A DNA stretch of 64,000 nt from Anaerolineales bacterium (GCA_020851785.1 JADZCC010000037.1:1-64000), one strand, 5' to 3'. Shown: positions 46,901 to 53,858, counted from the first letter of the stretch. Numbers and translations: made by a program. Notes: a model not told the origin generated them from the letters alone.

Positions 46901-47793
46901 GGGAACCACTGTAATTGCGTCAGCGTTTCTGTGCCATTTGCCAGGCTGACTTCGTAAGGCGCGGGCGTGACGCTACCCGATTGTTTTAGTTCGGCAAGCG
47001 CTGGAACTAAAATCTCCTGTTGCGATTTTGAGACGGCGTCCACGCGCTTAAAGTCGCTGGAAGCCGGGTCAATTGAAACAAACTCGCCAGCCGGTAGGAT
47101 GAAATAAGCGCTGGCGAGCGGCGACAAGGCATGGATCGGGCGCAAGACCTCTTCCATTTGCGACGCATCGGTGACGCCCACCAGGTAGCCGAGCGAAGAA
47201 CCGCGCGTAGTTTTGTATTCGAGGACGGTTAATAAGGAAAACTGATTTTCAAAGAGCGGCGCCAATGCGTAAGAGATGGTTGAGGGGTTTTCCGGCGAGA
47301 CGTTTTGCAGGAAGGACAAATCGGAGATTTTTTGCCCCTGCCATTCAGGCTGGCTGGCAATCTTTACGTTTCCATCCATGTCCATCAGGATGAATTGATC
47401 GAACTGGAGATTCTTTTGCGCGGCGTTTAACTCTTGGAATTGATTGGCGACGCTTTTGCGAATCTCTTTAAACTCGGAACTCAGCGGGTTGGCATGCAAC
47501 GCGAGTTCCATCAGAATCGCAAAGTCGTTGCTTTTGAAGAGGGTTTGCAGTCCCGCCTCTTTGAGTTTAATCTCTTGATCCACCGCGCCCAGTTGTGTCG
47601 TCAGCAGGCTTTGCGTTTGCTGGATGGCTTGTTCGCGAAGTAAATTGTGCGCGCGATAATAAGCCGCCCCGGCCATAATGGACAACGGGATGACGATAAA
47701 GATTAAGAGCGTCCTAACGAGAGTCCCTGCCAGACTGCCCTTAAATCTTTTTTGTGATGTCTCGAATGTGGGCGTCGCTTGATGATCGCTCAT
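43909..47793 (-). CDS. Receptor M: dCache-HAMP protein with five GAF domains, no output domain
   Basis: A 1294-residue protein, the largest receptor and the first after the two receivers. Membrane helix (28-46), dCache-like extracellular domain (about 50-320, FDQFILMDMDGNVKIAS), membrane helix (324-344), HAMP (345-400), then five GAF domains at roughly 415-570, 600-745, 765-910, 930-1075 and 1095-1245, and the shared C-terminal tail (KIRRSTDIQSILTTTASELT). The GAFs differ from one another more than GAF1s of the other receptors do; the fourth (FAFYHAAVFLKDA) is nearest the common type. Still no kinase domain. It could act as a hub that pairs with several partners. Confidence 0.82.
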   Translation of the reverse strand: MSDHQATPTFETSQKRFKGSLAGTLVRTLLIFIVIPLSIMAGAAYYRAHNLLREQAIQQTQSLLTTQLGAVDQEIKLKEAGLQTLFKSNDFAILMELALHANPLSSEFKEIRKSVANQFQELNAAQKNLQFDQFILMDMDGNVKIASQPEWQGQKISDLSFLQNVSPENPSTISYALAPLFENQFSLLTVLEYKTTRGSSLGYLVGVTDASQMEEVLRPIHALSPLASAYFILPAGEFVSIDPASSDFKRVDAVSKSQQEILVPALAELKQSGSVTPAPYEVSLANGTETLTQLQWFPSLHAGVAISVDANTVYGGLNSLASFITWLVVLILLATSLIVFFAINRITKPLRNLAVITKQFAEGNWDSRATVQSRDEVGLLANSYNHMADELTRAHRSLENAADERSRQMRTAAEVAQNITSSAKLGDVFNQIVELLVKQFGFYQASIYLADLNGKNVVFKTGYGAATESLKEHGYQVEVGAASIIGWTSANNQTRVASRTQGAQEFLRSELFPEANSEAVVPISIGSLVLGALDIQSVQADAFTDETIIMLKTLASQVATAIQNTGLSEATQVNFDELSRLYRSSRLIARAATEDEILKISAETLEKSPYVTILLALTPTAIQLIGASNQLGESARLKVPNSINLAPDEIQAALTDGTQVTSHLAELPETIRAFIDPFNLATVALLAIRKAGALHALLIIGSDEIKANNAFIQPYENFADLISISLEKAEAENLTEQHLKEVESLALISEAISTSSDLSNFFAILHEKIKQIVGDFSFVVSLYDERNDTISVPFSYENGEMLSFESFPRGEGITSVLLRTRQPLMLLEDTEARVTALGAKVQGRLPKSLMGVPMLVQNKPVGALLIQDVEHEHAFTNENLIFFTTLASQVAGVVNNVRLLEESNTRAVQLETAAEIARDISGSLNLDELLIKAVNLIYERFAFYHAAVFLKDASNEFAVIREATGDAGAQLKRAGHKIGVGSKSIVGFVSGRGERLVVNDTSKDVTYYANPMLPDTRAEAAFPLKVGERILGVLDVQSVKPYAFTEDRLKSLQVLADQIAIAVVNTELFAETQEHLSQHRLLHHITTTAASGTTLEEALESAVTGLQVTLGGDRVTILLADREKKNLEIKAAKGYSEDITKFTVPFGEGVTGWSAANRRLLRVRDVAEDSRYIEVSSNTRSELAIPLIYRNELLGVLNVESEKVNAYTENDEEMLGTLGGSLAAIIANARLLEQIRQQIERERIVYEVTSKIRRSTDIQSILTTTASELTRITGSKQTKIKIEPENGTKPKEGR

Positions 47794-47802
47794 GGCTACT
47801 CG

Positions 47803-48276
47803 CTAACTAAATTCCCAAACGGGTTCTCCATTGAGGATGCGGCGAATCTGCTCGGGGAAACGATCGGGGTCGAGCGGTTTGCCGAGGAAACCGTCGAAAC
47901 CGGAAGTGCGCGCCTTCGCCATTTGCTCCATGCTGGCCTCTGCCGTCACCGCCACAATCGGAATGGTCTTGAACCGCTCCGAGGCGCGAATCTTTTTCAG
48001 CGCGCCGTAGCCGTCTTCGTACGGGAGGCGAATGTCCATCAAAATTAAATCAAGCCGCGGGAGCGTGTCGGCATATTCAACCACTTCATAGCCTGAGGTC
48101 TTCCATTCGCAATGAATGCCTAGGTAGCCCAGCATTCGCGCAATTAATACAAAGTTGGAAACGTTGTCTTCCACCACTAAAACCGCCGCATCCTTGGGGA
48201 TGGTCAGCTTGCGAATGGGTTGGGTGTCAGAAACGGACGCCTGCTCAGGGTCCGGCGTGGGGGTTACTTCAGACAT
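47803..48276 (-). CDS. Stand-alone response regulator receiver
   Basis: A 157-residue protein with a short N-terminal extension and one receiver (about 28-150): acidic pair in LVVEDN, phosphoacceptor Asp in LILMDIRLPYEDG, Thr in VAVTAE, Lys in LGKPLD. There is no output domain, as in CheY or Spo0F. It lies between the other receiver and receptor M with an 8-nt overlap on one side and 9 nt on the other, so it is probably a phosphate acceptor or shuttle for the hybrid kinase encoded in the same operon. Confidence 0.9.
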   Translation of the reverse strand: MSEVTPTPDPEQASVSDTQPIRKLTIPKDAAVLVVEDNVSNFVLIARMLGYLGIHCEWKTSGYEVVEYADTLPRLDLILMDIRLPYEDGYGALKKIRASERFKTIPIVAVTAEASMEQMAKARTSGFDGFLGKPLDPDRFPEQIRRILNGEPVWEFS

Positions 48277-48661
48277 TTGAACTCCTTGTTAGAAACCGCT
48301 CAATTTGCTGGGCAAGAATATCTATGTCAATCGGTTTCTGGATGTATCCATCGCAACCGGCTTCCAGCGATTTCTCGCGGTCGCCGCGCATCACGTTGGC
48401 TGTTACGGCCACGATGGGACTTTTATTGAATTTTTGGATGCCCTTGATCTTGGCGGTTAATGTATAGCCGTCCATATCCGGCATGTTGATATCCATCAAA
48501 ATTAAATTGATCGTTTCGCTTTCCAGCTTGCTAATCGCCTGGTCGGCATTGATCGCCTCCACCATGGCATACCCCTCTGAATTCAAGACCCTGCGGATCA
48601 GGTTTCGGTTATCAGGGTTGTCTTCAACGTATAAAATCGTGCCCTTCGTATCTTGTAGCAT
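48269..48661 (-). CDS. Stand-alone response regulator receiver, first gene of the receptor operon
   Basis: I choose the ATG at 48661 (MLQDTKGTILYVEDNPDN) because GGAGG lies about 9 nt upstream; a longer in-frame start adds 19 residues that precede the receiver fold. The product is 130 residues, a single receiver: acidic pair in YVEDN, phosphoacceptor Asp in LILMDINMPDMDG, Thr in VAVTAN, Lys in IQKPID. No output domain. The C-terminus overlaps the next receiver gene by 8 nt. About 75 nt separate the start from the tRNA-Gly terminator and hold no convincing promoter. Confidence 0.9.
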   Translation of the reverse strand: MLQDTKGTILYVEDNPDNRNLIRRVLNSEGYAMVEAINADQAISKLESETINLILMDINMPDMDGYTLTAKIKGIQKFNKSPIVAVTANVMRGDREKSLEAGCDGYIQKPIDIDILAQQIERFLTRSSNV

Positions 48662-48735
48662 GGATGCGCCTCCAAAGCAAATTTTACTTGCTGGGCGTAA
48701 AAATAGACATGACAGCAACCTTACAGATAATAAGC

Positions 48736-48769
48736 AAAAAAGTCGAGGAAAGCGAACGTCCTCAACTTT
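48736..48769 (-). terminator. Intrinsic terminator of tRNA-Gly
   Basis: On the minus strand a 10-bp stem with one G-U pair (AAGTTGAGGA with TCCTCGACTT, 9-nt loop) is followed by a run of T. It lies just downstream of the tRNA and upstream of the receptor operon. Confidence 0.85.
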
Positions 48770-48772
48770 GTG

Positions 48773-48844
48773 AGCGGGTGATGGGACTCGAACCCACGAT
48801 ATCTTGCTTGGGAAGCAAGCGTTCTACCACTGAACTACACCCGC
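48773..48844 (-). tRNA. tRNA-Gly (anticodon CCC)
   Basis: 72 nt cloverleaf: acceptor GCGGGTG paired with CACCCGC, D-loop with AGTGGTAGAA, anticodon stem CTTGC/GCAAG around loop TTCCCAA giving CCC, and T-arm GTGGGTTCGAGTCCCAT. CCA is not encoded. The discriminator base reads U. Confidence 0.95.
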
Positions 48845-48862
48845 TTGATTAGACTGCTTTGA

Positions 48863-48892
48863 ATTATACGATAGGCTGAAAACGAATGTCAA
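48863..48892 (-). promoter_or_regulatory. Strong sigma70-type promoter for tRNA-Gly
   Basis: Perfect TTGACA (48887-48892) and perfect TATAAT (48863-48868) on the minus strand with an 18-nt spacer, ending 18 nt before the tRNA 5' end. Confidence 0.85.
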
Positions 48893-48925
48893 GGAAAGCG
48901 GAGTAAACGCCTCATTTTTGACCAG

Positions 48926-49942
48926 TTACTGCTTGCGTTTCAGGAGCATATTCGCCAACTCCAGCAGGGTTTCTCCGGCTTCGCCGCCTGGGTCGGCTTT
49001 CTCCAAAAAGGTCAGGGCTTTCTCCGTCTCCCGCTGAGCCGTTTCCAGCGCGTAGGTTTTCGCGCCTTCGCGCTCCAACAGCGCCGCCAGTTCGGCCACT
49101 TCATCCGCCTGAATTGATCCTTGCGCCCAGCGTTTCGCAAAGGCCGGGATTTTCTCCAATGCGAACAAAATCGGCAGGGAGTTTTTGCCCTCCACCAAAT
49201 CGCTCGCCGCAGATTTACCGGTAACGGACTCGTCTCCCCAAATGCCCAGCGCGTCATCCTGCACCTGAAAGGCCAATCCCAGGTGATGCCCAAAGAGTCG
49301 ATAGCCCTCCCGCTCTTCAGCGTTGGCCCCGCCAATCAGCGCGCCAAGTTCCGCGCAGGCGGCCAGCAGGGCGGAGGTTTTGCCGCCAATCATCGGCCAA
49401 TATTCGTCAAGCCCCAGATCGGTGCGTCCTTCGTACGACATATCGAGATATTGGCCGCGGGTTAAGTCGAGGCAGGCGGCGCTTAAAATGGAGGCCGCTT
49501 GCGTCACAGTGGAGGCCGGGAGCGTTTTTCCCAGATCTAAAATGGCCTGATTGCCAATGACAAATAACGCATCCCCCACATTGATGGCCATGGGCACCCC
49601 CCATTTTTTCCACGCAGTGGGGCGGCCGCGGCGTTTGTCAGAGTTATCCTGCACGTCATCGTGGACGAGGCTAAAGTTGTGAACCAACTCCACGGCGGCG
49701 GCGGCGGGCAAGCCGATCTGCCAGGCGGCGCCGCGCGCGGCGCTGACGGCGAGCAAAACCAAAAGGGGGCGAATTCGTTTGCCCGCCGCTTCCGGCCCGG
49801 CGCCTTCGCCCGTCCAGCCCATGTGATAGGTGAGCATTGCATGGAATGGATGCAGGCGCGGCTGATTCAATCGCGCAATTTGCGCTTGCAGTTCTTTTTC
49901 AATTTCCGGGAGCGCGATGGCGCTGAATTGTTTGAATGACAT
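48926..49942 (-). CDS. Polyprenyl (geranylgeranyl-type) diphosphate synthase
   Basis: A 338-residue all-helical prenyltransferase that adds IPP units to allylic diphosphates. The first Asp-rich motif is DDVQD within VHDDVQDNSDKRRGRPT; the second is DDALGIWGD in the FQVQDDALGIWGDESVTGK block, where the fifth position is Gly as in several IdsA-type geranylgeranyl synthases. Chain length cannot be fixed from sequence. It is the last gene of an apparent operon that begins with type 2 IPP isomerase, which supplies its substrates. Confidence 0.9.
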   Translation of the reverse strand: MSFKQFSAIALPEIEKELQAQIARLNQPRLHPFHAMLTYHMGWTGEGAGPEAAGKRIRPLLVLLAVSAARGAAWQIGLPAAAAVELVHNFSLVHDDVQDNSDKRRGRPTAWKKWGVPMAINVGDALFVIGNQAILDLGKTLPASTVTQAASILSAACLDLTRGQYLDMSYEGRTDLGLDEYWPMIGGKTSALLAACAELGALIGGANAEEREGYRLFGHHLGLAFQVQDDALGIWGDESVTGKSAASDLVEGKNSLPILFALEKIPAFAKRWAQGSIQADEVAELAALLEREGAKTYALETAQRETEKALTFLEKADPGGEAGETLLELANMLLKRKQ

Positions 49943-49958
49943 CAGATCGGCCTCGTAG

Positions 49959-50576
49959 TTAGGTAAGATGGCGCGCGTGTAGTTCGGCTTGCAATTGCGC
50001 GGCGGATTGAAAGTGTATCACGTCGAAGCCCAGCGCTTCTGCGGCGCGAATGTTCGGCGCAGAGTCGTCAATAAACAGACATTCTGCGGCGGTCTTGCCA
50101 AATTTTTTCAAGGCGTAATGAAAAATCTCCGCCTCAGGTTTGATCATCTTCACTTCGCCAGAGAGGACGTAATCGTCCAGCAAATCAAAGAAGGGATAGA
50201 GCTTGCGGGCGGTGGGAAACGTTTCTGCAGACCAATTGCTTAGCCCGTAAATAAAGTAGCCTTTGGCTTTTAATTGGCGCAGGGCTTCCACGCTTCCGTC
50301 AATTTGCCCGTCTATGGATTTTTCCCAGTTTTCGTAATAGGCATAGATTAATTCTTTATACTGCGGAAATTGACTGGAGAGGACGGCGTTGCCCTCCATG
50401 AACGGGCGGCCTTTATCCTGCTGGGCGTTCCATTCCATAAAGTTGATTTCAGCCAGAAAGCGGTCAATCTCCTTTGGCTGGTCTGGAAAGTAGCGATTGT
50501 AAATGTTATGCGGATTCCACCTCAGAAGCACGCCGCCGAAGTCGAAGATGATGGTGGTGATTTTGCGAGTCGTCAT
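49959..50576 (-). CDS. HAD superfamily hydrolase, subfamily IA
   Basis: I place the start at the ATG at 50576 (MTTRKITTIIFDFGGVLL), 2 nt after the upstream stop; a longer in-frame start would overlap the upstream gene by about 70 nt. The 205-residue product has motif I DFGGVLLRWNP (second Asp replaced by Gly-Gly context as in several HAD-like phosphatases and X-HAD proteins), motif II LSNWS, motif III Lys in KPEAEIFHYAL and motif IV FIDDSAPNI. Because the usual DxDGT is DFGGV, the acid-base Asp is absent, which weakens a simple phosphatase call. Substrate unknown. Confidence 0.82.
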   Translation of the reverse strand: MTTRKITTIIFDFGGVLLRWNPHNIYNRYFPDQPKEIDRFLAEINFMEWNAQQDKGRPFMEGNAVLSSQFPQYKELIYAYYENWEKSIDGQIDGSVEALRQLKAKGYFIYGLSNWSAETFPTARKLYPFFDLLDDYVLSGEVKMIKPEAEIFHYALKKFGKTAAECLFIDDSAPNIRAAEALGFDVIHFQSAAQLQAELHARHLT

Positions 50577-50578
50577 TT

Positions 50579-51496
50579 TTAATTGTGCCGCCAAAGCTCG
50601 TATCCGGCAAAGCCGGTGGAGCCGAGGGCTTGTTCCTTTTTTTTCGTCCACTGGGCGAAGATGCCCACAGATGGGTCGGATGGGTCGTAGAGCAAAACTT
50701 CGTTGATGATGAAGCCTTGCTCGGTGTTGTAGTTGGTAACGGAATACGCCCGCCCGGCCGAATCGACTCTCGTTACGACGAGCATGTGTTCAAAGTTGCC
50801 TTCTTCTCCGGCGTAGATGTAGAGAAAGTCGCCGGGTAGTAAGGGCTGAGCCAGCCAGTTAACGCGATTCAACTTGATTTTATAGCGCGTGTTGGTATAA
50901 GCTCCGTTCGGAAAAGTTTTTTCCAAACGCTGGCGATCTAAACCGTTATCGGGATTGATTAGGAAGAAATCATGCGGGGTGATTTCTGCATTGAGGATGC
51001 CGGCTCTTTGCAAAATGGCGATGGATAACGGCCCGCAGGTGGTGCTGGGGTCGGAGAAGCGGAGTTGGTTGATTGCCACCGACATTTTTTTGCTTTCCGC
51101 ATAAGTGGGGGCGACGAAGGTCAGCGCGGCATTATATAAATTGAGTTGTTGCTCTCTACTGAGCGGCCCGACGATGGCGAGACTGCCATTGGCGGCGGCG
51201 ACTTCCGCTGGGGAAAGGGTGGGGGAGAGGGCCAGGGTGGGAACGCTGACGGGCGTTTCTGTGGGCGTTGGGGCGTTGAAGATCACGGCCGGGGTGGAGG
51301 TGTTTTCTGCGGGTGAAAGCGTGGCTGAATCAATTTTCAGCGGGGCAAATGCCAAGGGCGTGGAAGCCGGCCCGGGCTGGGTGAGGATGCGCTCGCGCAG
51401 GCTGGGAATGAGAAACGCCGAGCCGAGTAGCAGAGTCATGGCCGCGATTCCAATCCCAAGCCCGACGCCTAAATAGCGAATTTCTTTTGAACGCAT
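50579..51496 (-). CDS. Membrane-anchored protein with putative papain-like or CHAP-like hydrolase domain
   Basis: I start at the ATG at 51496 (MRSKEIRYLGVG), which avoids overlap with the upstream gene. The 305-residue product has one membrane anchor (about 8-30), a Thr/Pro/Ser-rich extracellular linker (about 45-105) and a C-terminal domain (about 125-300). That domain has a Cys in TTCGPLSIAI, a His in NFEHMLVVTR and an Asn in VTNYNTEQG in Cys-His-Asn order, consistent with a cysteine hydrolase or amidase fold. Cell-wall or peptide substrate would be a guess. I do not recognise a named family. Confidence 0.6.
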   Translation of the reverse strand: MRSKEIRYLGVGLGIGIAAMTLLLGSAFLIPSLRERILTQPGPASTPLAFAPLKIDSATLSPAENTSTPAVIFNAPTPTETPVSVPTLALSPTLSPAEVAAANGSLAIVGPLSREQQLNLYNAALTFVAPTYAESKKMSVAINQLRFSDPSTTCGPLSIAILQRAGILNAEITPHDFFLINPDNGLDRQRLEKTFPNGAYTNTRYKIKLNRVNWLAQPLLPGDFLYIYAGEEGNFEHMLVVTRVDSAGRAYSVTNYNTEQGFIINEVLLYDPSDPSVGIFAQWTKKKEQALGSTGFAGYELWRHN

Positions 51497-51507
51497 GACT
51501 TCCAATT

Positions 51508-52365
51508 CTATTGCGGCGGGAAGATGTCGAACAGGGTGAAATCCACCCAAAAGAGGCCGATGGTGTTGGGCGCGCGATCTAAAATAGCCTGACCAATTTC
51601 GGCGGGCGGGTCTTGCAGTTTGCTCCACCATTTTTTATCCGCCGGATAGCCGTATTGAAAGCCGACGGGCGCGGGTTCAAATTTTTTGCCCCAGGCGGCG
51701 AATTCATCTACAAGTTGGTCAAAGGATTCAAATTGTTGGCTGTCGTCAATGAAGACGAGTCCGTCGCGGTAGGTGGGCGGCATCCATTCGGCATCCCAAT
51801 GTTTGAGAAAGAGATAATAGTTGGGGTTGATTTTGCGGATGGCGGCGACCCAGCGTTTGGCTTCTTCATCAGTGATGGGCTGACCTTCGGGCCCGTTGGT
51901 GGATTTGTACCATTCCACGTCCAAACCAAAGCCGACCACACTGGGATGATGTTTGTATTTGTTCAAGACGATTTCAATCAGTTCGTCCATGTTGGCGTTG
52001 CCCGGCTCCACCTGTAACCAGACTTCGTAGCCTTTTTCATCGAAGAGCGTAAGCGTTTTTTCGTTTAGGTCTGCGAAGCCACAGCGGATCTTCGGGTCTT
52101 TGGCTTCGCAATCAAAGTTGAGATATACGCCGTCGTCGTTGATGATGCCAACGATCCATAAAGCGGAGGGGGTGGCGTCTTTGAATTTTGCGGCCATTTT
52201 TTCGCCGGTGTTTGCCCAATATTCCGGGCCGGGGTTGTAGGGCGGCCCGTAGGAGGAGTAGCGGAAGCCCGCCTGAAGCGGCGCCAGCGCTTTGGACGGG
52301 GGCGCGCAACTGGCGAGCAGAAAGATGAGGGCGGCGAAAAGCGCGGTTCTTTTTGTGCGATGCAT
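51508..52365 (-). CDS. Lipoprotein with TIM-barrel, glycoside-hydrolase-like fold
   Basis: A 285-residue lipoprotein (signal LLASC, Cys20). The mature part has alternating strands and helices with conserved-looking acidic and aromatic positions: ALWIVGIINDDGVYLNF, VWLQVEPGNANM, VVGFGLDVEWYKS, YYLFLKHWDAEWMPP and TIGLFWVDFTLFD. This pattern resembles barrel glycoside hydrolases, where DVEW could hold an acidic catalytic residue. I do not recognise the family. It stands between the IPP isomerase and the cysteine-hydrolase-like gene with short gaps, so all are probably co-transcribed. Confidence 0.6.
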   Translation of the reverse strand: MHRTKRTALFAALIFLLASCAPPSKALAPLQAGFRYSSYGPPYNPGPEYWANTGEKMAAKFKDATPSALWIVGIINDDGVYLNFDCEAKDPKIRCGFADLNEKTLTLFDEKGYEVWLQVEPGNANMDELIEIVLNKYKHHPSVVGFGLDVEWYKSTNGPEGQPITDEEAKRWVAAIRKINPNYYLFLKHWDAEWMPPTYRDGLVFIDDSQQFESFDQLVDEFAAWGKKFEPAPVGFQYGYPADKKWWSKLQDPPAEIGQAILDRAPNTIGLFWVDFTLFDIFPPQ

Positions 52366-52394
52366 GAGTTGAAACCTCGTTTGAAATGGGTTGT

Positions 52395-53423
52395 TTACGC
52401 TTTGATTAACTTTCCGTGCCGCGCGCTTTCCAGGTCTGCGGACCCGCAGGCGAAGAGGCTGACTTCAATTTGACGTTTGGTGAGTTTGATTAATTCCACA
52501 GTGCGTTCGGTGGAGATGGCGGCGGCTTTGAGGAATTTCCCGGCCATGCCGCCCAGCGTTGCGCCGAGGGCCACGCATTTGGCCACGTCCAGCCCGTCTT
52601 TGATGCCGCCGGACGCGAAGATTTTCATTTCTGGAACGGCGTTTTGGACGTTGAGGATGGAGTCGGCGGTGGGGATGCCCCAGCCGCAGAACGTGGCCGC
52701 GAGTTGACGGGTGAATTCGTCTGGCGCGCGATGCATTTCCACTTGCGACCAACTGGTGCCGCCCGCGCCCGCCACGTCTATGGCTTGCACGCCGCAATTC
52801 GCCAGCAGTTTGGCTGTGCGTTCGGAGATGCCCCAGCCGACTTCTTTGGCGATGACTGGAACTTCAAGTTTTTTGCAGACGGCTTCAATCTTGTTTGCCA
52901 GCCCGGCAAAGTTCACGTCGCCTGCGTCTTGCACGGCTTCCTGAAGCGGATTCAAATGCAGGTACAATGCGTCGGCTTGAATCATTTCAACGGCTTTGCG
53001 GCATTGGTCTATGCCGTAGCCGTAATTAAATTGTACGGCTCCCAGGTTTGCGAAAAGGAGCGCGTTGGGCGCAACCTTACGGACCTGGAACGTGCGGGCC
53101 TGTTCGGGATGTTCGATGGCGGCGCGTTGCGAGCCAACGCCCATGGCAATGCCGCAGGCTTCTGCGGCTTCGGCCAGTCGCAGGTTGATGGCTTCCGCTT
53201 CGGCTGTGCCGCCGGTCATGGAACTGATCAGGATGGGGGCCTGCAGGGGTTTGCCGAACAGGCTCAGGCTGAGGTTGATGCGGTTCAAATCCAATTCTGG
53301 CAGAGCTTCGTGGATGAAATGGTAATGCTCCAGCCCGCTGGTCAGGGCAGAGCGGACATCCTCCTCTAAATTGATTTTGATGTGATCGGCTTTTCGTTGG
53401 TCTATCGGCGCAACTTTTGGCAT
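52395..53423 (-). CDS. fni: Type 2 isopentenyl-diphosphate delta-isomerase
   Basis: FMN- and NADPH-dependent enzyme that interconverts IPP and DMAPP. I start at the ATG at 53423 ([14 protein letters not shown]); an in-frame GTG 13 codons earlier is possible. The 342-residue protein shows the family N-terminus [38 protein letters not shown], the active-site region [22 protein letters not shown] and the phosphate-binding [14 protein letters not shown]. It is the first gene of the isoprenoid operon leading to polyprenyl synthase, and is divergent from acpP. Confidence 0.93.
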   Translation of the reverse strand: MPKVAPIDQRKADHIKINLEEDVRSALTSGLEHYHFIHEALPELDLNRINLSLSLFGKPLQAPILISSMTGGTAEAEAINLRLAEAAEACGIAMGVGSQRAAIEHPEQARTFQVRKVAPNALLFANLGAVQFNYGYGIDQCRKAVEMIQADALYLHLNPLQEAVQDAGDVNFAGLANKIEAVCKKLEVPVIAKEVGWGISERTAKLLANCGVQAIDVAGAGGTSWSQVEMHRAPDEFTRQLAATFCGWGIPTADSILNVQNAVPEMKIFASGGIKDGLDVAKCVALGATLGGMAGKFLKAAAISTERTVELIKLTKRQIEVSLFACGSADLESARHGKLIKA

Positions 53424-53455
53424 GAGGGAGTGTTCCTGTTTCTGAAAATGCTGGC

Positions 53456-53483
53456 TTGACACGCTCTTTAGAGCGGTTAAAAT
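53456..53483 (+). promoter_or_regulatory. acpP promoter with inverted repeat in the spacer
   Basis: Perfect TTGACA (53456-53461), 16-nt spacer, then TAAAAT (53478-53483), about 33 nt before the acpP ATG. The spacer contains CGCTCT and AGAGCG as a 6-bp inverted repeat (53462-53475) around two T, a candidate repressor site. Confidence 0.65.
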
Positions 53484-53515
53484 AAGCCAGCTAAAAAATT
53501 TAAATGGAGGCTGTC

Positions 53516-53752
53516 ATGTCTGACACATATACCGAACTGAAAGCAATTGTAAAGGATTTACTCGGCGCGGACGAGGCGAAGATTACGCCCGAAGCCCGTT
53601 TCCGTGAAGACCTGGAGGCTGATTCGCTGGACCTGGTGGAATTGATCATGGCTTTTGAAGATAAGTTTGGCGCGGAAATTTCCGATGAAGCCGCTCAAAA
53701 GATTACCACCGTGGGCGAAGCTGTCGCTTACATTGATGCGAACAAGAAATAA
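53516..53752 (+). CDS. acpP: Acyl carrier protein
   Basis: A 78-residue acidic four-helix protein that carries acyl chains on a phosphopantetheine arm in fatty-acid synthesis. The attachment Ser lies in [10 protein letters not shown]. The start is the ATG at 53516 (MSDTYTEL), since GGAGG sits 6 nt upstream; an ATG at 53504 precedes that ribosome-binding site and is unlikely to be used. It is a single-gene unit with its own promoter and terminator; no fab genes are next to it. Confidence 0.95.
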   Translation: MSDTYTELKAIVKDLLGADEAKITPEARFREDLEADSLDLVELIMAFEDKFGAEISDEAAQKITTVGEAVAYIDANKK

Positions 53753-53774
53753 TTGACGAACGCGTTTTAATTTT

Positions 53775-53806
53775 AGAGCCGCCTCAAACAGGCGGCTCTT
53801 TTTTTG
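53775..53806 (+). terminator. acpP intrinsic terminator
   Basis: Ten-base-pair stem AGAGCCGCCT/AGGCGGCTCT with a 5-nt loop, followed by seven or more T. Confidence 0.93.
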
Positions 53807-53817
53807 CCTCATTCCCG

Positions 53818-53850
53818 CCCCCTCTACAGTGGGAGAGGCCGGGGTGAGGG
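53818..53850. repeat. GC-rich palindromic repeat, degenerate copy
   Basis: Contains CCCTCT, a short loop, GGGAGAGG and then CCGGGGTGAGGG, matching the right arm of the longer palindrome at 60886-60933. It lies between the acpP terminator and the sucD stop codon and may help end sucCD transcripts. Confidence 0.6.
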
Positions 53851-53858
53851 AGGTTTGT

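Larger units (their letters stand above)
11947..48661 (-). other. Apparent 19-gene operon of about 36.7 kb encoding a receptor array, ParA, hybrid kinase and receivers
   Basis: All genes between the tRNA-Gly terminator and the bidirectional terminator are on the minus strand. Junctions are overlaps (4, 8 or 35 nt) or gaps of 1-37 nt; none is long enough for much more than a ribosome-binding site. No terminator-like hairpin with a U-tract was noticed at these junctions. Internal promoters cannot be excluded, so co-transcription over the full length is an inference. Confidence 0.65.

Noticed and set aside
18861..47793. Receptors as histidine kinases or chemotaxis MCPs
   Set aside because: No H-box, HATPase motifs or MCP hairpin signature in any of the twelve; the C-terminal helices belong to GAF-like segments.
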